The notes beneath the pieces are model-generated. The model had not been told where the DNA came from, searched no databases, and saw nothing but the letters and a program-made list of their open reading frames with translations. A DNA stretch of 64,000 nt from the NCBI RefSeq assembly GCF_014196525.1, contig NZ_JACIDX010000013.1, positions 62,001-126,000 of the forward strand, written 5' to 3'. The DNA comes from Novosphingobium sediminicola. Lineage in GTDB: Bacteria > Pseudomonadota > Alphaproteobacteria > Sphingomonadales > Sphingomonadaceae. The position numbers and the translations under genes are program-made. The first letter of the stretch is position 1, and each line of letters begins with the position of its first letter. Shown one piece after another: positions 26,203 through 35,964 of the stretch.

Positions 26203-27078
26203 ATGCAGATGACGACTGTTGGGGTGATCGGCGCGGGCCAGATGGGTTCGGGCATTGCGCAGACTTCTGCCGCGTTCGGCCATGAGGTTTTGCTGGCCGA
26301 TGTGTCGGTGGAATTGGCGGAAAAGGCCAAGGCCAAGATCGGCAAGGGGCTGGACCGGCTCGTCGCCAAGGAAAAGATCTCGGCACAGGCGGCCGCCGAA
26401 ACCCTTTCACGCATCACCCCGGTGGGCGATTATGCCGCCATGGGCGAGGCCGGTTTCATCATCGAGGCCGCCACCGAGCGCGAAGATATCAAGGCCAAGA
26501 TCTTTGAAGCCGCTGGCAAGGTTCTAAACCCGCAGGCCGTTCTGGCCAGCAACACGTCATCCATCCCGATCACCCGCATGGCGCGGCAATCGCCCGATCC
26601 GGCGCGCTTCATCGGGCTGCATTTCTTCAATCCGGTGCCGGTCATGCAACTGATCGAGATCATTCCCGGCCTTGCCACCAGCCCAGAAACGATTGCCGCG
26701 ACCCGCGAATTTGCCACCGGATTGGGCAAGACCGTGGTGCTCTCGCAGGACGAGCCGGGCTTTATCGTCAACCGCATCCTGATGCCGATGATCAACGAGG
26801 CGGTGTTTACCCTTGGCGCGGGCACGGCCAATGTGGTGGACATCGACACGGGGGCAAAGCTGGGCCTCAACCATCCGATGGGGCCGCTCGAACTGGCCGA
26901 TTTCATTGGCCTCGACACCTGCCTCGAAATCACCCGCATTCTGCTCAACAGCACGGGCGACAGCAAATATCGCCCCGCCCCGCTGCTGGCCAAATACGTC
27001 GAGGCGGGCTGGCTGGGTCGCAAAACCGGGCGCGGTTTTTACGATTACAGCGGCGAAACACCCGTACCCACGCGCTGA
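26203..27078 (+). CDS. 3-hydroxybutyryl-CoA dehydrogenase
   Basis: This 291-residue NAD(P)-dependent enzyme oxidises or reduces 3-hydroxyacyl-CoA in fatty acid, PHB or butyrate metabolism. It has the Rossmann motif GVIGAGQMGSGIA near residue 5, the catalytic His segment FIGLHFFNPVPVMQLIEI, and the family C-terminal domain with GLDTCLEI. An ATG at 26209 is an equally good start: the AAGGGG ribosome site lies nine bases before it and only three bases before 26203. The gene follows the PduO-type gene by 14 bases. Confidence 0.93.
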   Translation: MQMTTVGVIGAGQMGSGIAQTSAAFGHEVLLADVSVELAEKAKAKIGKGLDRLVAKEKISAQAAAETLSRITPVGDYAAMGEAGFIIEAATEREDIKAKIFEAAGKVLNPQAVLASNTSSIPITRMARQSPDPARFIGLHFFNPVPVMQLIEIIPGLATSPETIAATREFATGLGKTVVLSQDEPGFIVNRILMPMINEAVFTLGAGTANVVDIDTGAKLGLNHPMGPLELADFIGLDTCLEITRILLNSTGDSKYRPAPLLAKYVEAGWLGRKTGRGFYDYSGETPVPTR

Positions 27079-27161
27079 AACGCGCAAGGGCAAGGGAACC
27101 TGAGGCTGCCCCGGCGGCTTTCCTGTAGGCAGCGTCCTTTCGGGCGCGACAGGAGAGCCCC

Positions 27162-27572
27162 ATGGCCAGCACGCCAAACCAACCCGTCCCGGAAAACCCC
27201 GTTCCGCAAATCCCGACGCCCGACATTCCCCCCGCCATCGAGCCACAGGTGCCCCCTCCGCCGCAGCCCGGCCCCGGCCTGCCCGATCTGACCGACGATC
27301 CGCCGCCCGAAACCGTCAACCGCTCTCAGGAAGATGAGCCGACACAGGCCCAGACCTATGGCGAGGCGGCGCAGCAGCTCGACAGTGAGAAATTCGTGCT
27401 GGAGGACAGCAGCAAGCCGGTCAGCGGCGAGGTCAGCGACGATGTTCAGGATCTGGTCGATCACATGCGCGACATGGAGGCATCAGGCCGCATCGACATG
27501 GATGCCTATCGCGGCGAACGCAATGACGATGACGAAGAGGAATCGCTGGGCCCGGCCGCAGCGCGGGAATAG
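27162..27572 (+). CDS. proline-rich hypothetical protein
   Basis: This 136-residue, strongly acidic soluble protein starts with about 50 residues dominated by proline, followed by a helical segment (GEAAQQLDSEKFVLEDS, DVQDLVDHMRDMEASGRIDMDAYRGE) and an Asp/Glu-rich end. There is no signal peptide or membrane segment. The helical core, with its M-x-A-S-G-R-I-D pattern, looks conserved rather than random. An AGGAG ribosome site precedes the ATG. The family is not recognised. Confidence 0.7.
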   Translation: MASTPNQPVPENPVPQIPTPDIPPAIEPQVPPPPQPGPGLPDLTDDPPPETVNRSQEDEPTQAQTYGEAAQQLDSEKFVLEDSSKPVSGEVSDDVQDLVDHMRDMEASGRIDMDAYRGERNDDDEEESLGPAAARE

Positions 27573-27575
27573 GCT

Positions 27576-27770
27576 TTATTTGGCCCAGGGCGAGGACGGG
27601 TTGCCGCCGGAGGAAGGTTGCACCACCGGAGCGGCATGGCTGTCGGTCGGGCCGTCATGCTTGGCTTCGCTGGCGGTAAAATAGGCCGTCGCCATCACCC
27701 CCGCCGCCCAGAACAAAGCCTTCCAGCGGCTGGCGAAAACGGTGGTCAGGCGGGGGCCGAAGGGAAGCAT
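27576..27770 (-). CDS. small hypothetical membrane protein
   Basis: This 64-residue frame has a basic N-terminus, one hydrophobic segment (about residues 17-33) and a polar Pro/Ser-rich tail, so it could be a single-pass membrane protein. It is convergent with the preceding gene, with a three-base gap, and lies 50 bases upstream of the mutS end. Codon usage resembles its neighbours. I do not recognise it, and it could be a chance frame. Confidence 0.45.
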   Translation of the reverse strand: MLPFGPRLTTVFASRWKALFWAAGVMATAYFTASEAKHDGPTDSHAAPVVQPSSGGNPSSPWAK

Positions 27771-27820
27771 GGCGCAAGGTCTACACCCGACCCGGTTAAA
27801 CCTTGCGCCGCCAAGAATGG

Positions 27821-30427
27821 TTAACCGATCTCACGTTTCAATTCATAAAGCCAGCCCAGCGCATCGCGCGGGGAAAGCGCGTCAATATCAAGCGCCGCCA
27901 GCTTTTCACGCAAGGGGTCGCCCTTGGGCGCCTCCTCGACCACATTGGCAAAGAGCGGCAGATCGCCAAGGCCTGCGGCAATGCCCCCGGTTTCCGCTCG
28001 GCCCTTCTCCAGCTTGGCCAGCACCGATTTGGCGCGGGAAACCACCGGTCCCGGCACCCCCGCCAGTCGCGCCACGGCCAGACCGAAGGAGCTTTCCGCC
28101 GGACCGGTCGTGACTTCATGCAGCAGCACAAGATCGCCCTTCCATTCGCGCGCGCGAACATGGTGGAGGGTCAGCGCCTCACACGTATCGGCCAGCCGCG
28201 CGAGTTCGTGATAATGGGTGGCGAACAGGCATCGGCAGCGGTTGACCCCATGCACCGCCTCGGCCACCGCCCATGCCAGCGCGAGGCCGTCATAGGTGCT
28301 GGTACCGCGCCCCACCTCGTCAAGGATAACGAAGCTGCGCGGCGTGGCCTGTTGCAGGATGGCGGCGGTTTCGACCATTTCGACCATGAAGGTCGAGCGC
28401 CCCCGCGCCAGATTGTCCGAGGCGCCGACACGGCTGAACAGGCGGTCGACCAGGCCAATGGTGGCGCTGCGTGCAGGAACAAAGCCGCCCGCCTGCGCCA
28501 ACAGGACGATCAGCGCGTTTTGGCGCAGAAAGGTCGATTTACCGCCCATGTTCGGCCCGCCCAAGAGCCAGAGCCGGTCGAACTGGCTGAGCGTGCAGTC
28601 ATTGGCGACGAAACGCTCACCCTGCGCGCCCAGAGCGTTTTCGACCACCGGATGGCGACCCTCGACAATGGCGAGTTCGCATTTCTCGCTGATCAAAGGG
28701 CGACACCAATTGCCCTCGGCGGCGCGCTCGGCCTGTCCGGCGGCGACGTCAATGCGGGCCAGCGCAGCGGCGGTTTGCGCAATCTCGTTGCGCGCGCCAA
28801 TCGCGGCGGCGGTCAATTCCTCGAAATGCGCTTCCTCGGCGGCCAGAGCATGGCCGCCCGCCTCGGCAATCCGGCTTGCTTCCTCATGCAGCGCCAGCGC
28901 GTTGAAGCGCATCGCACCCGCCATAGTCTGGCGATGGGTAAAGCCGCTGTCGGGCGCCATCAACTGATCGCCATGGCGGGCAGGCACTTCGATATAATAG
29001 CCAAGCACGCCATTATGCTTGATTTTCAGCGCGGAAATGCCGGTCTGCTCGCGGTAATTGGCCTCCAGCGCGGCAATGGCGGTGCGGGCGTCCTTGGAAA
29101 TGCGGCGCAGGTGGTCAAGATCGGCATCATAGCCCTCGGCGATGAAACCGCCCTGAGAACGTTCGGTCGGCGGAGTGGCCACCAGCGCGCGCGAGAACAG
29201 GTCGATCAAGCCATCATGGCCCACCAGCGCAGGCAGCAGGCCATCGAGCATCGCAGGGCGACCCTCCACCCGCGCCAGTCGCGCCGCCAATCGCGCCGCG
29301 CCCGCCAGACCATCGCGCAATTGCCCCAGATCGCGCGGAGATCCGCGCCCCGCCACCACGCGGCCCAGCGCCCGCCCGGCGTCCGGCAGGCTGCGCAATT
29401 GCCCGCGCAGATCCTCGCGCAGCAGAGCGTCATCATAGAGCCATTGCACCAGTTCGAGCCGCGCCTCGATGGCGGCGCGATCCAGTAAGGGCGCCGAAAG
29501 ATCCTCGGCCAATTGCCGCGCGCCGGCACCCGTGACGCAGCGGTCCACCGCCTCGATCAGGCTGCCCGAACGGCCCCCGGTTGATGAGCGCAAGATTTCC
29601 AGACTGCCGCGCGTGGCCTCGTCCATCGCCATATGCGCCTCGCCATGGCGGGCAACGGGGGGCAGCAGCAGCGGCAATTTGCCCCGGCCCACATGGTCGA
29701 GATAGGCCAACAGCCCGCAGGCCGCCGCCAGCATGGGCCGCGTGAATGTGCCGAAACCATCGAGCGTGGCCACGCCGTGAATGCCACAGAGCCGGTCCGT
29801 CCCGCCCTCGCTGGAAAATTCATGAGCCCCACGAGGGATCGAATCGAAAGGCGCCTCGCCCCAATTGTCGGGCGCAATCGTCTCGCTGGCGCCAAGGCGG
29901 GCCAGCGCCGCGCCCATATCCTCGGGCGCGCATTCCTCCAGCTCCATGCGGCCCGTGGAAATATCCACCGCCGCCACGCCTACCCTGTCGCGCAGCAAAC
30001 AGGCTGATGCGAGCACATTGGCCCGGCGCGGTTCGAGCAGGGCTTCTTCGGTCAAAGTCCCGGCGGTGACGAATCGCACGATGTCGCGCATCACCAGCGC
30101 TTTGTATCCGCCGCGTTTTTTGGCCTGTTCGGGGGTTTCGACCTGTTCGGCAATCGCCACCCGGCATCCGGCCTTGATCAGGCGGGCCAGATAGGATTCG
30201 GCGGCATGGACCGGCACGCCGCACATCGGGATCGGCGCCCCGCCATGTTCGCCACGGCTGGTCAGCGCGATGTCGAGGATCTGCGAGGCCTGTTTCGCAT
30301 CCTCGAAAAACAGCTCGAAGAAATCACCCATGCGATAGAACAGCATACAACCATCGGCCTTATCCTTTAGACCAAGGTATTGCGTCATCATGGGCGTTGC
30401 GGCTGGGGGGGCGGATTTCTCACTCAT
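27821..30427 (-). CDS. mutS: DNA mismatch repair protein MutS
   Basis: This 868-residue protein recognises mismatches and starts methyl-independent or MutL-directed repair. The mismatch-binding Phe-x-Glu motif is at F36/E38 (GDFFELF). The clamp and lever helices occupy the middle. The ATPase domain carries the Walker A GGPNMGGKSTFLRQ, a downstream FMVEM motif and the Walker B FVILDEVGRGTSTYDG. The length matches MutS1. It is divergent from maeB, with 113 bases between the starts. Confidence 0.96.
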   Translation of the reverse strand: MSEKSAPPAATPMMTQYLGLKDKADGCMLFYRMGDFFELFFEDAKQASQILDIALTSRGEHGGAPIPMCGVPVHAAESYLARLIKAGCRVAIAEQVETPEQAKKRGGYKALVMRDIVRFVTAGTLTEEALLEPRRANVLASACLLRDRVGVAAVDISTGRMELEECAPEDMGAALARLGASETIAPDNWGEAPFDSIPRGAHEFSSEGGTDRLCGIHGVATLDGFGTFTRPMLAAACGLLAYLDHVGRGKLPLLLPPVARHGEAHMAMDEATRGSLEILRSSTGGRSGSLIEAVDRCVTGAGARQLAEDLSAPLLDRAAIEARLELVQWLYDDALLREDLRGQLRSLPDAGRALGRVVAGRGSPRDLGQLRDGLAGAARLAARLARVEGRPAMLDGLLPALVGHDGLIDLFSRALVATPPTERSQGGFIAEGYDADLDHLRRISKDARTAIAALEANYREQTGISALKIKHNGVLGYYIEVPARHGDQLMAPDSGFTHRQTMAGAMRFNALALHEEASRIAEAGGHALAAEEAHFEELTAAAIGARNEIAQTAAALARIDVAAGQAERAAEGNWCRPLISEKCELAIVEGRHPVVENALGAQGERFVANDCTLSQFDRLWLLGGPNMGGKSTFLRQNALIVLLAQAGGFVPARSATIGLVDRLFSRVGASDNLARGRSTFMVEMVETAAILQQATPRSFVILDEVGRGTSTYDGLALAWAVAEAVHGVNRCRCLFATHYHELARLADTCEALTLHHVRAREWKGDLVLLHEVTTGPAESSFGLAVARLAGVPGPVVSRAKSVLAKLEKGRAETGGIAAGLGDLPLFANVVEEAPKGDPLREKLAALDIDALSPRDALGWLYELKREIG

Positions 30428-30540
30428 GCTGATGGGTTAGCCGTAGAATCGATACGATGGAATGCTTGATACCCACGCTTTCCCCTATCGCGGCGCGTTC
30501 TCTTTGGTTAGGGCAGCCTTGCAAGAAGGAGAAAGTTTCG

Positions 30541-32817
30541 GTGTCCGAGGAAAGCCCCGAGCAAGCCAACGTCCGGTTTACCGAGCGCGAAGCGCTGTTC
30601 TACCACAACACGATCCGCCCTGGCAAAATCGAGATCATCGCATCCAAGCCGATGGCCACGCAGCGAGACCTCAGCCTGGCCTATTCGCCCGGCGTCGCGG
30701 TTCCGGTCGAAGCCATCGCCAAGGATCCCGCCACCGCCTATGATTATACCGCCAAGGGCAATCTGGTCGCGGTAATTTCCAACGGCACGGCCATTCTGGG
30801 CCTTGGCAATCTGGGCGCGCTGGCGTCAAAGCCGGTGATGGAGGGCAAGGCGGTCCTCTTCAAGCGCTTTGCCGACGTCGACTCGATCGACATCGAGCTG
30901 AATTCCGAAGACCCCGACGCGCTGATCGAAGCGATCGCGCTGATGGAGCCCAGCTTTGGCGGGATCAACCTTGAAGACATCAAGGCCCCCGAATGTTTCG
31001 TGATCGAACAGGCTCTGCGTGAACGGATGAAGATCCCGGTCATGCATGATGACCAGCACGGCACCGCGATCATTTCGGCCGCCGGCATCATCAACGCCTG
31101 CATGATCACCAACCGCAAACTTGATGAGATCAAGGTCGTGGTCAATGGCGCGGGCGCGGCGGCGCTGGCCTGCACCTCGCTGATCAAGTCGATGGGCGTG
31201 CGTCACGAAAACGTGATCGTGTGCGACCGCGACGGCCCGATCTATCGCGGCCGTGAAAAGCCGGTGAACCAGTGGCAGAGCGCCCATGCGGCCGATACCG
31301 ATGCGCGCACGCTCGAACAGGCGCTGGTGGGCGCGGACGTGTTCCTTGGCCTGTCGGCGGCGGGCGCTTTGCCTGCGGCCTATGTCAAGGAAATGGCGCC
31401 CGAACCGATCATCTTTGCGATGGCCAACCCGGTGCCCGAAATCACCCCGCCCGAGGCCAAGGCCGCGCGCCCCGACTGCATCATCGCCACCGGCCGTTCG
31501 GATTTCCCGAATCAGGTGAACAATGTGCTGGGCTTCCCCTTCATCTTCCGCGGCGCGCTGGACGTGCGCGCCACCGCGATCAACGAAGAAATGAAGATCG
31601 CCGCCGCTCATGCGATCGCCGAACTGGCGCGCGAACAGGTGCCCGAAGAAGTCGCGCTGGCCTATGGCAAGAACCATAGCTTTGGCCGCGATTACATCAT
31701 CCCCGCCCCGTTCGACCCGCGCCTGATGGAGGTGGTGTCGATGGCCGTGGCCAAGGCCGCGATGGACAGCGGCGTGGCGCAAAAGCCGATCGAGGATTTC
31801 AACGCCTATCGTCATCAGCTCAAGGGCCGTCTGAACCCGACCACCTCGGTGCTGACCAATGTCTATGATCAGGTCAAGGCCAACCCCAAGCGCGTGATCT
31901 TTGCCGAGGCCGAGAACGAAGTGGTGCTGCGCGCCGCGATCCAGTTCAAGGATTTCGGTTATGGCACGCCGGTTCTGGTGGGCCGCACGCAAGCCGTGCG
32001 CGACAAGCTGGTCGAACTGGGCGTGGGCAAGCCGGATTCCTATGAAATCCACAATGCCGCCGACAGCGAGCATGTCGCCGAAATGGGCCTGATGCTTTAC
32101 GAGCGTCTGCAGCGCCGCGGCTATCTGGAGCGCGACATCAAGCGCATGGTCAATCAGGACCGCAACGGCTTTGCCGCAGCGCTGCTGAAGATGGGCGTGG
32201 GCGATGCGATGGTGACGGGCGCGACCCGCCCCTTTGGCCAGACCATGCGCGAAGTGCGCCATGTGCTGGACCCCAAGCCGGGCCACCTGTCCTTTGGCAT
32301 CCATGTGATGGTGGGCAAGAACAACACCACCTTCCTGGCCGACACGACCTGCAACGAGCGCCCCAGTTCGGAAGAGCTGGCGGTGATCGCCAAGGAAACC
32401 GCCAATGTGGCGCGTCGTCTGGGTCATGAACCGCGCGTGGCGTTCCTGTCCTTCTCGACCTTTGGCAACCCCACGGGCAAGTGGCTGGAGCCCATTCGCG
32501 GCGCCATCTCGATCCTCGATTCAGAGCCGCAAAACTTTGAATATGAAGGCGAAATGACGCCTGATGCGGCACTCAACCCGGCGGTGATGAAGCATTATCC
32601 CTTCAGCCGCCTGACCGCGCCCGCCAATGTGCTGATCTTCCCGGGTCTGCAATCGGCCAATATCGCGGCCAAGCTGCTGCGCGAACTGGGCGGCAATACG
32701 GCCATCGGCCCGATCCAGATCGGCATGGAAAAGCCGGTGCAGATCGTGCCTATGACCGCGATTGCGCCCGATGTGCTGACGCTGGCGGTGCTGGCGGCGG
32801 CTGGTATCACCGGGTAA
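30541..32817 (+). CDS. maeB: NADP-dependent malic enzyme with phosphotransacetylase-like domain
   Basis: This 758-residue two-domain protein has an N-terminal malic enzyme part (about 1-430), which decarboxylates malate to pyruvate. Recognisable pieces are SLAYSPGVAVPVE, MHDDQHGTA and VVNGAGAAALAC. The C-terminal part (about 435-758) resembles phosphotransacetylase and usually regulates the enzyme rather than catalysing. The start is GTG at 30541, with AAGGAG nine bases upstream. This gives the standard N-terminus SEESPEQANVRFTEREALFYH; an in-frame ATG at 30457 would add 28 atypical residues. Confidence 0.95.
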   Translation: MSEESPEQANVRFTEREALFYHNTIRPGKIEIIASKPMATQRDLSLAYSPGVAVPVEAIAKDPATAYDYTAKGNLVAVISNGTAILGLGNLGALASKPVMEGKAVLFKRFADVDSIDIELNSEDPDALIEAIALMEPSFGGINLEDIKAPECFVIEQALRERMKIPVMHDDQHGTAIISAAGIINACMITNRKLDEIKVVVNGAGAAALACTSLIKSMGVRHENVIVCDRDGPIYRGREKPVNQWQSAHAADTDARTLEQALVGADVFLGLSAAGALPAAYVKEMAPEPIIFAMANPVPEITPPEAKAARPDCIIATGRSDFPNQVNNVLGFPFIFRGALDVRATAINEEMKIAAAHAIAELAREQVPEEVALAYGKNHSFGRDYIIPAPFDPRLMEVVSMAVAKAAMDSGVAQKPIEDFNAYRHQLKGRLNPTTSVLTNVYDQVKANPKRVIFAEAENEVVLRAAIQFKDFGYGTPVLVGRTQAVRDKLVELGVGKPDSYEIHNAADSEHVAEMGLMLYERLQRRGYLERDIKRMVNQDRNGFAAALLKMGVGDAMVTGATRPFGQTMREVRHVLDPKPGHLSFGIHVMVGKNNTTFLADTTCNERPSSEELAVIAKETANVARRLGHEPRVAFLSFSTFGNPTGKWLEPIRGAISILDSEPQNFEYEGEMTPDAALNPAVMKHYPFSRLTAPANVLIFPGLQSANIAAKLLRELGGNTAIGPIQIGMEKPVQIVPMTAIAPDVLTLAVLAAAGITG

Positions 32818-32829
32818 TCCAGTCAAGGA

Positions 32830-32860
32830 GGCTGGCGCGGGGATCGTCCTCGCGCCAGCC
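32830..32860. repeat. inverted repeat between maeB and the acetyltransferase gene
   Basis: Perfect ten-base arms (GGCTGGCGCG and CGCGCCAGCC) flank an 11-base loop. No T-run follows on either strand, so it is not a classical terminator. It could limit read-through or protect the maeB mRNA 3' end. Confidence 0.6.
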
Positions 32861-32878
32861 ATACCGGAGATGCGCCCG

Positions 32879-33391
32879 ATGATGATCCGCGATGCGGGCC
32901 GGGATGATCTGGCCGCAATTCTGGACATTTATAACCATGCCGTTCTGCACACGACGGCGGTGTGGAACGAAACGCCGGGCACGATAGAGGAACGCCACCT
33001 CTGGTTCGATGCCAAGCATCAGCGCGGCTTTCCGGTGCTGGCGGCGGCCCAGGATGACGCGGTGCTGGGCTTTGCCTCCTATGGCGATTTTCGGAGCTTT
33101 CCGGGCTATTCGCAAACTGTCGAACATTCGATCTATGTCGCCCCCTCTGCGCATCGGCGCGGGATCGGGCGGGCCTTGCTCGATGCGCTGATCGCGCGGG
33201 CAAAGGCGGCGGGATTTCACGCCATGGTCGGCGGGATCGACGCCGGCAACACCGGCTCCATCGCCCTGCATCGGGCCATGGGCTTTGCGCAGGTCGGGCT
33301 TATGCCGCAGGTCGGCCATAAATTCGGGCGCTGGCTCGATCTGGCCTTTATGCAGAAATTGCTGTCGGACGCGCCCGCCCCCGGTCAATAA
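32879..33391 (+). CDS. GNAT N-acetyltransferase, phosphinothricin acetyltransferase-like
   Basis: This protein of about 170 residues has the GNAT fold. The acetyl-CoA loop is HRRGIGRALLDALIARA, and further segments are VEHSIYVAP and GNTGSIALHRAMGFAQVG. The C-terminal GHKFGRWLDLAFMQK is typical of the Pat/Bar-like group, which acetylates phosphinothricin or methionine derivatives. Resistance is not implied without a test. The start at 32879 is preferred because the only GGAG lies directly before ATG 32870 and is nine bases from 32879. It is 61 bases downstream of maeB. Confidence 0.88.
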   Translation: MMIRDAGRDDLAAILDIYNHAVLHTTAVWNETPGTIEERHLWFDAKHQRGFPVLAAAQDDAVLGFASYGDFRSFPGYSQTVEHSIYVAPSAHRRGIGRALLDALIARAKAAGFHAMVGGIDAGNTGSIALHRAMGFAQVGLMPQVGHKFGRWLDLAFMQKLLSDAPAPGQ

Positions 33392-33397
33392 AGCCCC

Positions 33398-34705
33398 CTA
33401 GGCCGGACAGGCCGTCCATTCCACCCGGTTTCGTCCCAAAGCCTTGGCCTGATACATCGCCGCATCCGCGCTGCCCATCAGACCCTCACAGCTCTTGCTG
33501 GTTTCCGGATAAGTGGCCACACCAAAAGAGGCGGTAATCGGAACGTGATGCAGGCTCGATAGCGCCTCAATCCGTCCCCGGCATTGCTCGGCCTTGGTCA
33601 GCGCCTGATCGAGCGAGCAATCGGGCAGGATCAGCACCAATTCCTCGCCGCCATAGCGGCACGCGAGATCCGATGAGCGCAGATTACCCTGAATGACATG
33701 GGCCACATCGCTCAGCACCGCATCGCCCTTGGCATGACCATAGGTATCGTTCAAAGCCTTGAAATTATCGAGGTCGATCATCACCAGACTGAGATGCGAC
33801 TGATTGCGTTCCGCAAGCCGCTGGAGCCGGTCGAGCGTTTCATCCAGATAGCCACGATTATACAGGCCCGTCAGCGGATCGCGCAGCGATTGATGGCGCA
33901 GGGTTTCGCGCAATTGAATATTGGACAGGGCCAGCGAGATCGATTCGGCAATCGCCCGCCCGATCCTTTCGGCATGGCGCAATTTGACGCAGCCCTCCTG
34001 CCCCTCGCCGATGAATTTGATCAGGCCGAACACGCTGCCGCGCGCCTGCATCGGAAATTCCAGCGTGACGGTGCTGCCGGTATGATGGCTGCAACAGACC
34101 GAGCCATGGAGCGGGTCGTTCAAATGGCTGCGCCCGCGTTTCAGGGCCCAGCAATTGTTGGGCGCCAGCGTCGGCGAAGGTTCGCAGCCCTGCGGCAGAT
34201 TCCATGCGCCGCTCAATTCGAGCTGATCGCCCGCCTGATTAAAAATATACAGCGCCGTGCCAAGGCTCGGCAGGATCTGCTGCGTGGTGACCTGAAGAAC
34301 GGCGGTGGCGTCCTCATAGCTGTCGGCGCTTTGCAGCATATCGGTCAGGTTGAACAATTCGTCGGCCTGATGACGCGCCTCCTGCGCCTGTTCCAGCGTA
34401 TCGAGCGAGGCCATGATGCGCCGACGGCTGAACACGATCAGGCCCAGCAGCAGCGCGATGGCCGCAATCGTCACGAGGCGCGAGATCAGCAGGTCGGCCG
34501 GGGCAATGATCGGGCTCATGCCATGGCGGTCCAGCTCGTAAAGCACCGTCATCAGCGAGAGCAGCAACAGGCCCAGCAACGTGTCGCAAAGCGTCATGTC
34601 CTTGCGCCCTGCCCCTATGCCGCCCCGCAGACGATCAAGCCAGGCGGAAACCCCCGTCACGTCGCGCGGTTCACCATCGGGGCATTGGTCAAAATATGCG
34701 GTCAC
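33398..34705 (-). CDS. membrane-bound diguanylate cyclase with GAF-like sensor
   Basis: This is a 435-residue protein. Two N-terminal hydrophobic helices (about 40-60 and 75-95) and a short coil are followed by a GAF-like domain (about 105-255) and a GGDEF domain (about 270-432). The active-site loop reads YGGEEL, so the catalytic GGEE residues are intact while the last Phe is Leu. An inhibitory I-site RSSD lies five residues before it. It probably makes cyclic di-GMP in response to a cytosolic ligand. The start codon is GTG at 34705. A PilZ effector gene lies about 6 kb away, but no direct link can be shown. Confidence 0.88.
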   Translation of the reverse strand: MTAYFDQCPDGEPRDVTGVSAWLDRLRGGIGAGRKDMTLCDTLLGLLLLSLMTVLYELDRHGMSPIIAPADLLISRLVTIAAIALLLGLIVFSRRRIMASLDTLEQAQEARHQADELFNLTDMLQSADSYEDATAVLQVTTQQILPSLGTALYIFNQAGDQLELSGAWNLPQGCEPSPTLAPNNCWALKRGRSHLNDPLHGSVCCSHHTGSTVTLEFPMQARGSVFGLIKFIGEGQEGCVKLRHAERIGRAIAESISLALSNIQLRETLRHQSLRDPLTGLYNRGYLDETLDRLQRLAERNQSHLSLVMIDLDNFKALNDTYGHAKGDAVLSDVAHVIQGNLRSSDLACRYGGEELVLILPDCSLDQALTKAEQCRGRIEALSSLHHVPITASFGVATYPETSKSCEGLMGSADAAMYQAKALGRNRVEWTACPA

Positions 34706-34804
34706 AGCGCACCACCCTTATTCCGAGATCGGCGTGTGCCACAAATTGATGTAAAATCCTCTTCGATATAACCCTATTGAATCAAGGACATTGCCTAGGG
34801 GGAA

Positions 34805-35944
34805 TTACCCGGAAGCCCTCCCCCTCACCACCAGCCCCGAACAGAGCGGCACAAGGCACACCAGCCCGGCCAGCATGACAAAGGACATGGAAAGCCCGGC
34901 ATATTGGGCTACCAGCCCAATCGCCGCCGGCCCCAGCAGCACGCCCGCATAACCGGTGGTGGAAATCGAGGCGATGGCCAGCGCGGCGGGCATCTGGTTC
35001 TGGGATGCGGCCTGGCGGAACAGGACCGGCACGATATTGGCCGCCCCCAGCCCGATCAGCACAAAGCCCGCCCATGCCACCGCCGCCACCGGCGCGCCGA
35101 TCAGCACGCCAAAGCCCGCCACCGCCACGCCCCCGCCCCACAGCAGAGCCGCCCGATCCCCGATCCGCGCCGTCAGCGCATCGCCCGTCAACCGCCCCAG
35201 CGTCATGGCAATGGCAAAGAACATATAGCCGAACCCGGCCCGCTTCACATCGACCAGCCCACCCTCGGTCAGCAGCAGCGCGCCCCAATCGAGCAAGGCC
35301 CCCTCGGCCAGAAAGGTGATTGCGGTCAGACCGGCCAGCAACAGCACGATGCCATGGGGCAGCGCGAAATGCGGGCCGTCCTCCACCGCCCGCGTGCGCA
35401 ACAGGCGCGGCGCGGCCATTATCAGCGCCAGCGCCATCAGCCCCGCCCCCAGCAAAGCCCCGGCCAACGCGCTGCCCCCCAGCGAGAGCAGCAGCGCCAT
35501 CATCAGCGATCCGGCAAAACCGCCGATGCTGAACAGCGCGTGGAAACCCGACATCAGCGGACGCCCGGCGTGTTTTTCCACCTCGACCGCATGAATGTTC
35601 ATCGCCACATCCAACGACCCCAGCGAAGCGCCAAACAACAGCAGCGCCGCCCCCAGCGCGGGCACCGTGGACAAAATCGCCAGCAGCGGCAGCACCGCGC
35701 AAAGTCCGAAGCCGCTGATCAGAATGACCGGACGCGTGCCGAACCGGCTGCTGAGCGCCCCTGTAGCCAGCATCGCCACCACCGACCCCGCGCCAAGACA
35801 GAGCAGCAGCGCGCCCAGCATCCCTTCATCCACCCCCAGCCGCAATTTGGCAAAAGGCACCATCGGCGCCCAGCAGGCGATCCCGAAACCGGCGACCAGA
35901 AAGGACAGGCGCGTGGCAAGCCGCGCCGCAGGGCTGTCAGACAT
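34805..35944 (-). CDS. major facilitator superfamily transporter
   Basis: This 379-residue inner-membrane protein has about 12 hydrophobic helices and the MFS loop after helix 2 (GALSSRFGTRPVILISGF). The sequence pattern is like the YbjJ/fucose permease-like group; the substrate is unknown. It lies 20 bases downstream of the DeoR-type regulator gene on the same strand, so the two are probably one operon, and the regulator may respond to the transported compound or a sugar phosphate made from it. Confidence 0.85.
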   Translation of the reverse strand: MSDSPAARLATRLSFLVAGFGIACWAPMVPFAKLRLGVDEGMLGALLLCLGAGSVVAMLATGALSSRFGTRPVILISGFGLCAVLPLLAILSTVPALGAALLLFGASLGSLDVAMNIHAVEVEKHAGRPLMSGFHALFSIGGFAGSLMMALLLSLGGSALAGALLGAGLMALALIMAAPRLLRTRAVEDGPHFALPHGIVLLLAGLTAITFLAEGALLDWGALLLTEGGLVDVKRAGFGYMFFAIAMTLGRLTGDALTARIGDRAALLWGGGVAVAGFGVLIGAPVAAVAWAGFVLIGLGAANIVPVLFRQAASQNQMPAALAIASISTTGYAGVLLGPAAIGLVAQYAGLSMSFVMLAGLVCLVPLCSGLVVRGRASG

Positions 35945-35964
35945 TGGGGAGAAACTCCGAAAGA

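Noticed and set aside
30826..32427. A 533-codon minus-strand open frame within maeB
   Set aside because: It is a shadow of maeB, with His/Gly-rich translation and no ribosome site.
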